A stretch of 64,000 nt of DNA from Paraescarpia echinospica (lineage: Eukaryota; Annelida; Polychaeta; Sabellida; Siboglinidae), in assembly GCA_020002185.1 (NCBI GenBank), contig CM034534.1, forward strand, positions 12,887,810 to 12,951,809. Reading direction: 5' to 3'. The notes beneath the pieces were generated by a model, which was given only the letters and a program-made list of their open reading frames with translations, ran no database searches and was not told where the DNA came from. The position numbers and the translations under genes are program-made. The first letter of the stretch is position 1, and every line of letters begins with the position of its first letter. This document shows positions 52,366-62,896 of the stretch, piece by piece.

Positions 52366-54052
52366 GAAAACGCATAAAAGTGGTCTCATTTATGGTTCTA
52401 CTACTTTTGGTTCTCGAGTTATTGCACAACCTTTCTCCGGACAGCGGGCATCTTGGTTTTGTCCCATATGACCGTCACATAGGCGGCTCAGCTTCGCTCC
52501 CATGGAAAAATGAAATGTCACAGCCATATCTAACGCTGGTCCAAAAATGGTGATTGAGTAAAGATGTGAACAATTATAACGATTAAGCCCCCTGACTACA
52601 GGCCTGTTACAATCTATCAAGGCGGGTAGTATACAGAAATTTCGGATGGGCTTAGATCAAAATGAACTGCATTTTAAAAGGGGTAGGATCAAAGTGTTGC
52701 ACATTTGGGGTTGGGTCCATTCTCAGTGTTCAACATTACGACAAAATTAATTTTGTGTACAAAATGTGCATTAAATTTAGGTACAAATGATTGGAGAATA
52801 GAACAAATTCCTGTGAGCAAGAATGTTCTAGACAACTAGGAGGCATTGATCTATGCTGTGAAGATGTCAAAAACAATTTCTTCAAACCAATAAGAAAGAA
52901 ACATTCCCGTAATTTAACAGCATGATATTAGGTCGGGCGGCAAAGATTTGATTTCCCTCATGCTGTTTGGATTGATACAGCTAAGCTAATCAATTAGTAT
53001 ACCTGTCAACTCTCCCGTGAAATCTTGGAGTCGCCCGGAATACTGATAAATCTCCCGGATTGTTATCGAAATCTCCAACAACACTCCCCGTCTTCGAGAC
53101 AGCGCGACACCATTGGATATGTGCCAAGACGTGCTGCACCAAAAAATCTCCAACAGCACCCACACCAATCTTCCTATGTCAAGATCCGAGATATATGGGG
53201 AGCGTGCTGAGCCCCTGAGGAATCTCCCGGATTTCAATAAAAAAGTTGGCAAGTATAAATTATATATTTTCTTTGTTATGTTCAAGACATTTTAGGGTGA
53301 GGTATGTTTAAAGTGTCAGACGAGTATCCAAAAATAAAAATATATTATTCTAGTAAGATTTAACCATGGGAGTAGAATATCATCTTTAGACAGATCTGCC
53401 TGATTCACTGTGTAAACGTTGTTGTCTGATTATTGCTCTCACACAGACTGCAATATTTACACTTGTCTTTGACGTGAATAATACAGACGGCGTATTGCAC
53501 ACAACAGTGTAATCCGCTTATTTGAACATGTAGTGCCATCAAACATATAACCGTACGAGCATGTCGTACATTGATCAGCAATGGTGCAGTAATCACAGAT
53601 GTCAGCACAAGCTGAAAGAAGAACTTGACATTACATCCAGAATTGTATGTGGTTCACAGAAACACTGCGATGTCTCAGCAGCTCTCGGATCCACTGGGAC
53701 ATATAGCAAGAAGGCTGCATGTTTATCTGCAAGGCAACTGGATAACATTTACATGTGTCCGCTGTAAAGCTCGTCTTTGTTCTGCAATGTAAAATGTATT
53801 AACTGTGTGATATAGATTTCAATATGCATTAGCAGCCCAGTATTTTTATTTTGTGAGTGCATTGTGCTATTCCGCTAACAATGTAGTTGTTTGTGTTGGA
53901 CTCCCCATGATAATTTACGTGTAGGGAAGGACATCACTGCAAACTCAACACACCATTTTGTCTAGTGGTGTTGCACCACCAGCATAACGTACAACAAATA
54001 ACGAATGTTGAAGTTGATCGAGTATTAATATCAAACACTGTAGAATGCAGTA
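52366..54052. repeat. Large inverted repeat, left arm (about 1.69 kb)
   Basis: Reverse-complement match to 54736-55911 plus 57613-57943. Checkpoints: 'cgcataaaag' outer end; 'cattgatctatgctgtgaag' vs 57615; 'cgtaatttaacagcatgata' vs 55855; 'cgacactccagg'-free SINE-like 'ctcccg(t)gaaat' block at 53020-53250; exon C at 53522-53611; 'gttggactccccat' vs 54880; inner end 'gaatgcagta'. Divergence of several percent by eye with small indels. Confidence 0.9.
53457..53611 (-). pseudogene. Cysteine-rich repeat exon C, left-arm copy (donor lost)
   Basis: Acceptor TTCTTTCAG|CT. Reads (A)-C-A-D-I-C-D-Y-C-T-I-A-D-Q-C-T-T-C-S-Y, G-Y-M-F-D-G-T-T-C-S. Phase joins exactly to exon B2 (K|A). The ancestral donor CAA|GTAAGT (seen in the right arm) is CAA|ATAAGC here, so the frame runs on to a TAA at 53457-53459 and would give a 21-residue non-homologous tail. 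It could serve as a new terminal exon. Same Cys-repeat type as B1/B2. Confidence 0.55.
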
Positions 54053-54728
54053 CATACCTTTACATGTCTTTAAAGTACTGTCATAAACTAAGGGTGACTT
54101 GCAAGAGTCATTGTCACAGACGTTTGCCACAGAACACTTGGAGCAGTCAGCCGCACATTCTACAACAAGCAAATTAACATCAGTTGAGCAGTCACAACAA
54201 CAAACAGTAGATGACACGGTCTCTCAAGACAGACATCAGCCATAGAGAATGGGAGAGGGGGAGAGACTGGCACAGAGAAAGGAGACAAGGAGAGAGGGAG
54301 AGCGAGGCAGAGAGAGAGAGGAAGAACGATGGAGAGAGGGAGAGCGAGGTAGAGAGAGGAAGAGGGAGGCATAGGGAGGGAGAGAGACAGAGGTGGAGAG
54401 AGACCGAGAATGAGAGAGAGAGGAGGGGAGAGAGGGGAGAGAGAGAGGGATTGAGAATGATGAAGAGGAAGAGAGACAGATATACATAACATATAAAATT
54501 AAATAGATGGTTTATTATAACAACATACATAACCACAAGAGGTCAGCACTACAGACTTAGTCATACTTGGGTGGTCTTGTTTTTTATAGGTAGTCTACCA
54601 ATGTTTATAAAAAAAAAAATTATTAGTAGGATTTGTTTTCATTTTTTATAAGTAGAGCCAAATGATTCCGACTGATCCTCCGTCCTTTGATCTCCTTTGA
54701 TGTATGGTGAGTGAGCAGCACAGTATTA
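54040..54728 (-). repeat. Duplicated host segment, copy 2 (order B then A), spacer of the inverted repeat
   Basis: B at 54040-54503 (exon B2, GA-rich tract 54246-54475) followed by A at 54506-54728. Over 90 percent identical by eye to 50545-51240 block by block. It forms nearly all of the 683-bp spacer between the inverted arms. Confidence 0.88.
54058..54159 (-). CDS. Cysteine-rich repeat exon, copy B2 (phase 1-1)
   Basis: 102 bp, same acceptor and donor as B1. Reads (x)-C-A-A-D-C-S-K-C-S-V-A-N-V-C-D-N-D-S-C, K-S-P-L-V-Y-D-S-T-L-K-T-C-K, then G|GTATGTAC. Differs from B1 by R/K, Y/D and S/L only. The donor's last bases coincide with the inner end of the left arm. Splices in phase to exon C at 53611. 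Extracellular Cys-rich repeat protein, family unknown. Confidence 0.6.
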
Positions 54729-55165
54729 CTACTTGTACTGCATGCTACAGTGTTTGATATTAATACACGTTCAACTTCAACATTAGTTATTTGTTGTACG
54801 TTGTGCTGGTGGTGCAACACCACTAGATAAAATTGTCTGTTGAGTTTGCAGTGATGTCCTTCCCTACACGTAAATTATTATGGGGAGTCCAACACAAACA
54901 ACTGCATTATTAGCGGAATAGCACAATGCAATCACAAAAATTAAAATGTTGTGCTGCAAATGCATATTCAAATCTATATCACACAATTGATACATTCTAC
55001 ATTGTAGAACAAAGACTAGCTGTACAGCGGAAACATGTAAATGTTATCCGGTTGCCTTGCCTTCTTGCTGTAAGTCGCAGTGGATCCAAGTGCTGTTGAG
55101 ACGTCACAGTGTTTCTGTGAACCACATACAATTCTGGGTATAATGCCAAGTTCTTCTGCTTTCAG

Positions 55166-55257
55166 CTTGTGCTGACATCTGTGATTCCTGCACCATTGCT
55201 GATCAATGTAAGACACATGCTCGTACGGTTATATGCTTGATGGCGCTACATGTTCAA
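55166..55257 (+). pseudogene. Cysteine-rich repeat exon C, right-arm copy (frameshifted, donor intact)
   Basis: Acceptor CTGCTTTCAG|CT and donor TTCAA|GTAAGT are both good. The exon is 92 bp, not the 90 bp expected of the ancestral form, because of 2 extra bases (AAGACACATG against ACGACATG) that destroy the frame after D-Q-C. Orientation is opposite to the left-arm copy. Confidence 0.65.
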
Positions 55258-55911
55258 GTAAGTGGATTACATTGTTGTGTGCAATACGCCGTCTGTATTG
55301 TTCACGTCAAAGTCAAGTGTAAATATTTCAGTCTGTGTGAGAGCAATAAACAGACAACAACGTTCACACTGTGAATCAGACTGATGTGTCCAACGATGAT
55401 ATTCTATTCGAATGGTTAAATCGTACTAGAATAATTAATTTTAATTTTTGGATACTCGTCTGACACTTTAAACATACCTGACCCTAGAAGTTCTTACAAC
55501 ATGACAAGGAAAATATATAATTTATACCTGCCAACGTTTTTGTTGAAATCCGGGAGATTCCTCAGGGGTTCAGCATGCTTCCCATATATCTCAGATCTTG
55601 ACATAGGAAGATTGGGGTGGGTGCTGTTGGAGATTTTTTTGGTTGAGCACGTCTTGGCACATCTCCCATGCTGTCGTGCTCTCTCGAAGACGGGGGATGT
55701 TGTTGGAGATTTCGAGAGAAAATCCGGGAGACTTACCAATATTCCGGGCGACTCCCTGATTTCACGGGAGAGTTGACAGCTATAATAATTGATTAGCTTA
55801 GCTGTATAAATCCAAGCAGCATAAGGGAAAACAATTCTTTGCTGCCCGACCTAATATCATGCTGTTAAATTACGGGAATTTTTATGTCTTATTGGTCTGA
55901 AGAAATTGTTA

Positions 55912-57612
55912 TTGTAATATCAGTGTTTACCAGGGAAGATATTAGTTCACTGCCAGTACCAGAGGCTAAGTTCAAGGGGGCAGGTTCAAACTATTTAGGA
56001 CAATTAATTGTAACTCCGGAAATGGTAGCTAAGAAAATAAAGGCTATGAAGGATAATAAATCACCTGGAGTGGATGGGATTCCGCCGAAACTACTATTGG
56101 AAATTGTAGAACAAATTAGCGTACCGCTTGCAACAGTTTTCAAATGGTCATTAGAAGAGGGAGTGGTTCCTTTAGAATGGAAAGAGGCAAACATTATACC
56201 GTTATTTTAAAACGGTTCGAGAAACAAGTCAGAGAACTATAGACCAGTGAGTTTAATATTAGTGATTTGTGCAAATTATTAGAAAGACTAATTAAAGATC
56301 ACATGGTGGATTTTCTTGTTAAACATAACTTCATCAACCCATCTCAACATGGGTTTTTTAAAGCAAGGTCATGCTTAACAAATATGTTATGTTTTTTGGA
56401 AGACATCACTAAGTGGGTAGATAACGGATCACCAGTAGATATCGTCTACTTTGATTTTGAAAACGCTTTCGACAAAGTACCACATCAACGATTACTGCTT
56501 AAGCTAAAGGCCCATGGCATAGGAAATGGTATATTAAATTGGATAGAAAAATGGCTGATTGACAGAAGACAACGTGTAGTCGTTGATGCGGAGGCTTCAA
56601 ACTGGAAATCGGTATTGAGTGGGGTAGCACAGGGATCAGTACTAGGATCTATATTATTCTTAATATATATCAACGATTTGGATGATGAAATAACAAGCAA
56701 GGTGCTGAAATTTGCGGATGATACAAAAGTGTTTAGAAGGATTAAAAGTGATGGAGATAGACAACATTGACAAGATGATCTTGAAAAGTTGATCAAATGG
56801 TCTGAAAAATGGCAAATGCTATTCAATTTTGGGAAATGTAAATGTCCCCACGCAGGACATGGGAACGAAGAGGTAGAATATACAATGGGGGGTACTGTAC
56901 TAAGTACTACTGTAAAAGAAAAGGAATTAAGGTTTACCATTAGTGCTGATATGAAGGTTTCAGAGCAGTGTGGAATTGCAGCTTCAAAGGGAAATCAAAT
57001 CCTTGGATTAATTAGGCGAAACATAACGTATAAGGAAAAAGAGCTAATAATACCGCTGTACAAAACAATAGTTAGGCTTCAGTTAGAATATTGTATTGAA
57101 GCGTGGAGGCCATATCGCAGGAAGGACATATATATGCAAGGAAGAGTACAGAGGAGAGCAACTAAAATGATACCAAAACTGAGGGATCTTAGTTACGAAA
57201 TACGCCAACAAATGCGGCTTAACAACACTAGAAACCAGGAGATTAAGAGGAGATCAGTTAGAAGTGTTTAAAATAATGAGTGGTTATGAAATTATTGATA
57301 GAAATATTTTTTTCAGTTAAAAAACATAGAAGGACTGGAGGACATGAAGTTACATTAGCAAAGAAGCAGTGTAGATTAGATATAAGAAAGTTCTCATTTT
57401 CACAAAGTACTGTAAATTAATGGAACAGATTATCTGCTGATTGTGTGGGTGCTAGTAGCATGAATATGTTTAAAAATAAAATCGACACATACCTCAGAAG
57501 GGCGGGATACACATAGATAAAACGGTCGGACTCTCAATAAGCCAAAGGGCTTCCTTGTCCACCTGCCACCTAGAGTTATTTCTCTGGGTGGCAATCTTCT
57601 TAACTCTTGTTA
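55912..57612 (+). mobile_element. CR1-like LINE with TTTAACAAGA tail, longest copy
   Basis: Plus-strand RT from near 56020: M-K-D-N-K-S-P-G-V-D-G-I-P-P-K, L-E-W-K-E-A-N-I-I-P-L-F, QHGFFKARSCLTNMLCFLED, VDIVYFDFENAFDKVPHQRL, VAQGSVLGSILFLIYINDLD, L-K-F-ADDTKVF, then thumb. The 3' end is 'cttcttaactcttgttaaatc'. It has the RT motifs in order but lacks the endonuclease, with stops at about 56209, 56769 and 57271 and a frameshift near 56250. Inserted in the right arm of the inverted repeat. Confidence 0.88.
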
Positions 57613-58014
57613 AATCTTCACAGCACAGATCAATGCCTCCTAGTTGTCTTGAACATTCTTGTTCACAGGAATTTGTTCTATCCTCTCGATAGATTGTAAC
57701 TGGCCTATATATAGTCAGGGGGCTTAATTTTATAATTGTTCACATCTTTCCACAATCACCATTTTTGGACCAGCATTAGATATGGCCATGACATTTAATA
57801 TTTCCATTTCAGCCAAGCTGAGCTTCCTATATGACGGTCATATTGGACAAAACCAAGATGGCCACTGTTCAGAGTAAGGTTGTGCAATAACTCGAGAACC
57901 AAAAATTATAGAATCATAAATGAGACCACTTTTATGCGTTTTCCGCAACAACTGGTTTTTTCCAGTTGTTGCGGAGTACCAATTAAGATGTACTCAGTCT
58001 TGGCGTTGTTTGTT
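57613..58014. other. Outer part of the right arm and a short hairpin
   Basis: 57613-57943 belongs to the inverted repeat. 57942-57975 is a perfect hairpin: TCCGCAACAACTGG, then TTTTT, then CCAGTTGTTGCGGA. It marks the point where the repeat meets the next LINE. Confidence 0.8.
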
Positions 58015-59870
58015 TTAAGTTTCATGCTTTGCATCTAGCTATTGATGTCTCTGATGGTCATCAACATACGCATGCCCCAGCTTACTTTCCTGATCAATGA
58101 TATGAAAAACAGGGCTAAAATACTCTGTGAATTCCACAGGACCGAGGTATGATCCTTGCGGTACTCCCTGATCAATTTTAAACTGGTCAGACACAGTACC
58201 ATCAATAATAATTTATTGAATTTGAAGATACGATGAAAACCAATTTAGAGCTGTGCCTGACACACCAAAAGAGCAATTCACAATAATCAAAAAAATCTTA
58301 TGGTCCTCAGTATGAAAAGCCGACAACAAGTAAATTAAAACCAGTTGTGTGATATTCTGTTGGTCCATGTTTAAAAGAATGTCAGACTGGACCTTTACAA
58401 GTGCAGTTTCTGTAGAATGTCCAGCTCTTTACGCCGAATGACAACGTGGCAAGGAAATCCACATTCTGAATGAAAGCAAAGTTGGTCTACAACAGCCCGT
58501 TCTGTTAATTTAAAAATATACAGGAGATTCGATACAGGGCGCAGACAAGGGGTCAAATGCAAATGCATTTGCATTTAAATGCATTTAAATGCAACTGATC
58601 CAGTGTTTGCATTTGGATTTGAAAATTTGGAGCCAAAGCTATTTGCATTTAAATACATTTTAAAAGTATTTGAAAAATCAAATACTTTTCAAATACTTAT
58701 AGCATTTAATTATGTCAATGAAAACTGTTATCACAGCTGTACTTAATTAAATTGTTGCTTGGTCTAGGCTGTCGATACAGGTCACTCATGTTACTTATGT
58801 GATCACCGAGGCATGACATTCACTGATAGAAAACTGGCCTTCCTATAGCTCTTTTATTAGGTGACCAACTGCAGCATTTACATGCTTTCGTCATTAACTA
58901 CTTGGGTCATGATCAGATGGATGATCAGTGTATCAGTTGGCCTGTGACAGGGTCAGGTTAGCAAGCATTTAATTAACAGTGGGTGGCTTATTCTAATTTT
59001 ATTGGAAGACAGTGCGTCAGTGGGCACAGGAAATGGAAAACAGGATTAACCTGTCACAGGAGAAAATTTAACAATGTGTGACAAATTGTAACATGGGACT
59101 ATTGACTCAATGAACTCCCTTAATTCTGGATAAACAATGGTCAAGTATAGCTCATTTTTTGATTATTTATTGTCCACGAGCACGGGGACGTCAAGAGAAT
59201 TAGAAAAGTATTTAAAAAATATTTGAACAGCATTGAAATACTTTTGAAAAGTAGACATCAGCAAAATGTATTTGCATTTGAAATGTCAAAAATATTTCCA
59301 TTTGCATTTAAATACTTTTCATTGTATTTGACCCCATGTCTGACTGTCTGTCAGGGCGATAGTTTTTTGGAATAGGATCCAGTCCTGCTTTTTTAAGCAG
59401 TGGCTCTACAAGTGCAGTCTTCCATTCATGTGGGAATTCCCCAGCAACAATGGAGCAATTGATGATGTGTGTAAGGAATGGCACAAATTCCTCAATATAC
59501 TATTTGACCAATTTGGTTGGCATGGGGTCCAGAACATAGCTGGTTGTCTTAGATTTCATAACCAACTTGTGCACATCATCATCAGTGACCGCAGCAAATG
59601 TATCTAAATTATTACACACACACCTTCTCTGTTTTCTGATGATTTGACGGGAGGTTTTGCTAGGCAAAATATCACGTGCTGGATAGGTTAATTGCAGCGT
59701 GTTCGGCCAGTATTGCCAGAGGGTTGACATTGGTTGTTATGTAGGGAATATAACGTAGTATAATGTTCTTCCCTTGTTGTGCTCATTATGTTATTATGTA
59801 GTATTTGTCTTAATATGATTTGTATTGTATGTATTGTAATCAGTTACAATAAATTTGATTTGATTTGATT
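58015..59870 (-). mobile_element. LINE (CR1/L2-like RT), interrupted by a hAT element
   Basis: Minus strand from about 59720: TDDDVHKLVMKSKTTSYVLD with P-M-P-T-K-L, then H-E-W-K-T-A-L-V-E-P-L-L-K-K-A-G-L and K-N-Y-R-P (59360). The hAT insertion follows. Then V-S-N-L-L-Y-I-F-K-L-T-E-R-A-V (58530-58480), D-Q-G-V-P-Q-G-S-Y-L-G-P-V near 58150, and H-A-Y-V-D-D-H-Q near 58075. Many stops. The right end has TTTGATTTGATTTGATTTG at about 59850, which would lie 5' of this frame, so that tail may belong to another insertion. Confidence 0.8.
58542..59350. mobile_element. Non-autonomous hAT-type element with 8-bp target duplication
   Basis: Left end CAGACAAGGGGTCAAATGC (58542). Right end, reversed, CAGACA-(GTCAGACA)-TGGGGTCAAATAC, which carries an 8-bp internal duplication. 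Subterminal 'gcatttaaatgcattt' and 'aaatacttttcaaatac' words occur in both orientations. Flanks ACAGGGCG (58534-58541) and TCAGGGCG (59351-59358) match 7 of 8, and the host LINE frame continues across them. No transposase inside. Confidence 0.85.
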
Positions 59871-60224
59871 TGGTTATGCTTCAGGCGGCGTGCCTAACCT
59901 GGATGGCATGACATTTGGTCAGCACGAGAAGATGCTAGAGGGTTGTGTCAGCAACCTGTACATCTAGGGCAAGTGACCCCTGGAACTCACCACTGACGCT
60001 GTCGGGGTATGTCGTGGCGCCCTGACACCCCTAATTGCTGCGGCCATCCAGTTGCTACAGTGTTCTTGTTTCTTTATGTTTTGGGGCCAGTGTTACAGAC
60101 AGTTTATTTGTTAAACAAAGTGTGTTATTTTGTCAGCTTTATTAGTTTTATTAACATAAATGTAACCGATTAAAATTATATATCTCGGCTGGTTGATACT
60201 TGATTTGAAACTTATTAACATAAT
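59871..60224. other. No gene recognised before the second gap
   Basis: Short frame fragments such as N-L-D-G-M-T-F-G near 59895 do not form a recognisable exon. Confidence 0.4.
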
Positions 60225-61224
60225 NNNNNNNNNNNNNNNNNNNNNNNNNNNNNNNNNNNNNNNNNNNNNNNNNNNNNNNNNNNNNNNNNNNNNNNNNNNN
60301 NNNNNNNNNNNNNNNNNNNNNNNNNNNNNNNNNNNNNNNNNNNNNNNNNNNNNNNNNNNNNNNNNNNNNNNNNNNNNNNNNNNNNNNNNNNNNNNNNNNN
60401 NNNNNNNNNNNNNNNNNNNNNNNNNNNNNNNNNNNNNNNNNNNNNNNNNNNNNNNNNNNNNNNNNNNNNNNNNNNNNNNNNNNNNNNNNNNNNNNNNNNN
60501 NNNNNNNNNNNNNNNNNNNNNNNNNNNNNNNNNNNNNNNNNNNNNNNNNNNNNNNNNNNNNNNNNNNNNNNNNNNNNNNNNNNNNNNNNNNNNNNNNNNN
60601 NNNNNNNNNNNNNNNNNNNNNNNNNNNNNNNNNNNNNNNNNNNNNNNNNNNNNNNNNNNNNNNNNNNNNNNNNNNNNNNNNNNNNNNNNNNNNNNNNNNN
60701 NNNNNNNNNNNNNNNNNNNNNNNNNNNNNNNNNNNNNNNNNNNNNNNNNNNNNNNNNNNNNNNNNNNNNNNNNNNNNNNNNNNNNNNNNNNNNNNNNNNN
60801 NNNNNNNNNNNNNNNNNNNNNNNNNNNNNNNNNNNNNNNNNNNNNNNNNNNNNNNNNNNNNNNNNNNNNNNNNNNNNNNNNNNNNNNNNNNNNNNNNNNN
60901 NNNNNNNNNNNNNNNNNNNNNNNNNNNNNNNNNNNNNNNNNNNNNNNNNNNNNNNNNNNNNNNNNNNNNNNNNNNNNNNNNNNNNNNNNNNNNNNNNNNN
61001 NNNNNNNNNNNNNNNNNNNNNNNNNNNNNNNNNNNNNNNNNNNNNNNNNNNNNNNNNNNNNNNNNNNNNNNNNNNNNNNNNNNNNNNNNNNNNNNNNNNN
61101 NNNNNNNNNNNNNNNNNNNNNNNNNNNNNNNNNNNNNNNNNNNNNNNNNNNNNNNNNNNNNNNNNNNNNNNNNNNNNNNNNNNNNNNNNNNNNNNNNNNN
61201 NNNNNNNNNNNNNNNNNNNNNNNN
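60225..61224. other. Assembly gap, 1000 N
   Basis: Exactly 1000 N, a placeholder gap. Any reading frame crossing it is meaningless. Its right edge is a degenerate tandem repeat, which probably broke the assembly. Confidence 0.98.
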
Positions 61225-61416
61225 CTCAAAACAGCATCAGTCAAAACCCACGGCAGTTAAAACCCCATGAATCCAAAGTTCAAAACCATTTTGATCAGTC
61301 AAAATCCCATCACTCATTATCCCGTTAGTCAAAATCTTATCAATCAAAATGAACATCCGTGAAAACCCACATCAGTGTAAAACACAATTCAAAACGCTGT
61401 CAGTCAAAACTCCACC
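61225..61416. repeat. Degenerate (ATCAGTCAAAACCC)n repeat
   Basis: The word 'cagtcaaaac' or a near variant recurs about every 15-20 bp from the gap edge to 61412 (about ten units). It probably continues into the gap. Confidence 0.8.
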
Positions 61417-61418
61417 AG

Positions 61419-61487
61419 TTTAACAAGATTTAACAAGATTGCCACCCAGAGAATTAATTCTAGATGGCAGGTGGACAAGGAAGCCAC
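61419..61487 (-). mobile_element. CR1-like LINE 3' tail fragment
   Basis: 'tttaacaagatttaacaaga' and 'gattgccacccagagaatta', identical in type to 19709-19780. It stops abruptly at 'aaggaagcca'. Confidence 0.85.
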
Positions 61488-61593
61488 TTCAATAGTATTA
61501 GTAGTATCACTAGTATGACACAATATAACATGGCAAACAGTGTCAACACATTCAACATGAATTACGTTTAATGAAATAAAATAATATTTACCT

Positions 61594-61870
61594 TCAAATG
61601 TGTTGTGAAGTTTGATGCTGTCTTTGAAGATCCTGATATCACTGTAGCACAATGCTTGCATTTTCCTTTATAATTCCCCTCTGTATTGGCAGGTACTACA
61701 CTTACTGACGGTTCAGCCAGACTCAGAGAAGTCTTCAACTGAATGACCCCAGCTCCTGCCACTAACCAGATTTTACAAACAGTCCAGTCAGTTATGCTGT
61801 GTAAACTGTACATGGATTCATTGGCAGACTGGCAGTCTTCATTGTCTTTGTTAGGCTGTAGGAGCAGGTC
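61594..61870 (-). CDS. BED-type zinc-finger exon (hAT transposase or ZBED-like gene)
   Basis: Minus strand ends G-N-Y-K-G-K-C-K-H-C, A-T-V-I-S-G-S-S-K-T, A-S-N-F-T-T-H-L-K|GTAAAT. C-x2-C, aromatic/Asn-rich middle and H is the BED finger; the final His would be in the next exon, not found. The donor AAG|GTAAATA is good. The upstream limit is uncertain; acceptor CTCCTACAG near 61860 is possible. It could be a domesticated ZBED gene or a hAT transposon. It lies between two pieces of the CR1-like LINE family. Confidence 0.5.
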
Positions 61871-62112
61871 TAACACAAAAGAAGCCAGTATTACTCCAAA
61901 GTGTAGATTCCTTTGAAGTCCAAGTATGGGTAAATGGGGTAATCTGGAAATTCATTTGAAATGTTCATTTGTAATATAAAAGTAATATGTAAATTACTAT
62001 TACATTGCTTTCTATTATTATTATTACTATTACATTGATTTTTTGCACAACCTATTTCTATTACTTCACTATTTGTAATCGTTAGTATTACTATTACATA
62101 TTACTATTACCC

Positions 62113-62896
62113 CAGGCCTGCTCTGAAACATTCATAGCAGCACTAATGGTTAACCCTAAGTCGTTTTCTTTTACTGTAGTACTTAGTACAGAACCCCCCC
62201 ATTGTATATTGTACATCTTCGTTCCCATGTCCTGTGTGGAGGCACTTACATTTCCAAAACTTGAACATTTGCCACTTTTCAGACCATTTGATCAACCTGT
62301 CAAGATCATCTTGTAAATGCTGTCTATCTCCATCACGTTTAATACTTCTAAACACTTTTGTATCATCCGCAAATTTCAAAACCTTACTTGTTATATGATC
62401 GTCCAAATCGTTGATATATATTTTAAGAATAATATAGGTCCCAATACTGATCCCTGTGGTACACTACTCAAAACTAATTTCCAGTTTGAAGCCTCCCCAT
62501 CAACCTATCTGTACCCGTTGTCTTCTATCAAGCAGCCATTTTTCTATCCAGTTAATTATACCATTTCCTATGACATGGGCCTTTAGTTTAAGCGGTGATC
62601 TTTGGTTTGTGGAAAGCTTTCTGAAAATCTAAGTAGATGATATCTACTGGAGATCCCTCGTCTACCCTCTTAGTGATTTCTTTCAAAAACATAACATATT
62701 TGTTAAGCATGACCTCACTTTTAGAAACCCATGTTAAAATGGGTTGATGAAGTTATGTTTAACAAGAAAATCCACCATGTGATCTTTAATTGGTCTTTCT
62801 AATACTTTGCTAATCACCTATGTTAAACTCACTGGTCTGTAGTTCTTTTTTCTCGAAACTTTTTTAAATAATGGTATAATGTTTGCTTCTTTCCAC
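62113..62896 (-). mobile_element. CR1-like LINE fragment (TTTAACAAGA family)
   Basis: Minus strand includes TSKVLKFADDTKVFRSIKRD, LQDDLDRLIKWSEKWQM and C-L-H-T-G-H-G-N-E-D-V (62406-62143). Further up, antisense to 62440-62890, is RT sequence matching 56190-56690. Frameshifts at several points. The 5' edge at 62896 ('tctttccac') breaks into unrelated DNA beginning TGGGTCATTCCATG. Confidence 0.85.

Larger units (their letters stand above)
54736..57943. repeat. Large inverted repeat, right arm, split by a LINE
   Basis: Arm sequence 54736-55911 and 57613-57943, complementary to 54052-52366. Between them 55912-57612 is a CR1-like LINE absent from the left arm. Outer end near 'ttatgcgttttc' (57943). 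Confidence 0.9.

Noticed and set aside
50884..54536. Ser/Leu/Pro-rich or Arg/Glu-rich proteins at 50884-51255 and 54160-54536
   Set aside because: They are translations of GA-rich tracts inside the duplicated B segment. The true signal there is the short cysteine-rich exon.
60111..61260. Long open frames spanning the second N run
   Set aside because: Same artefact of 1000 N.
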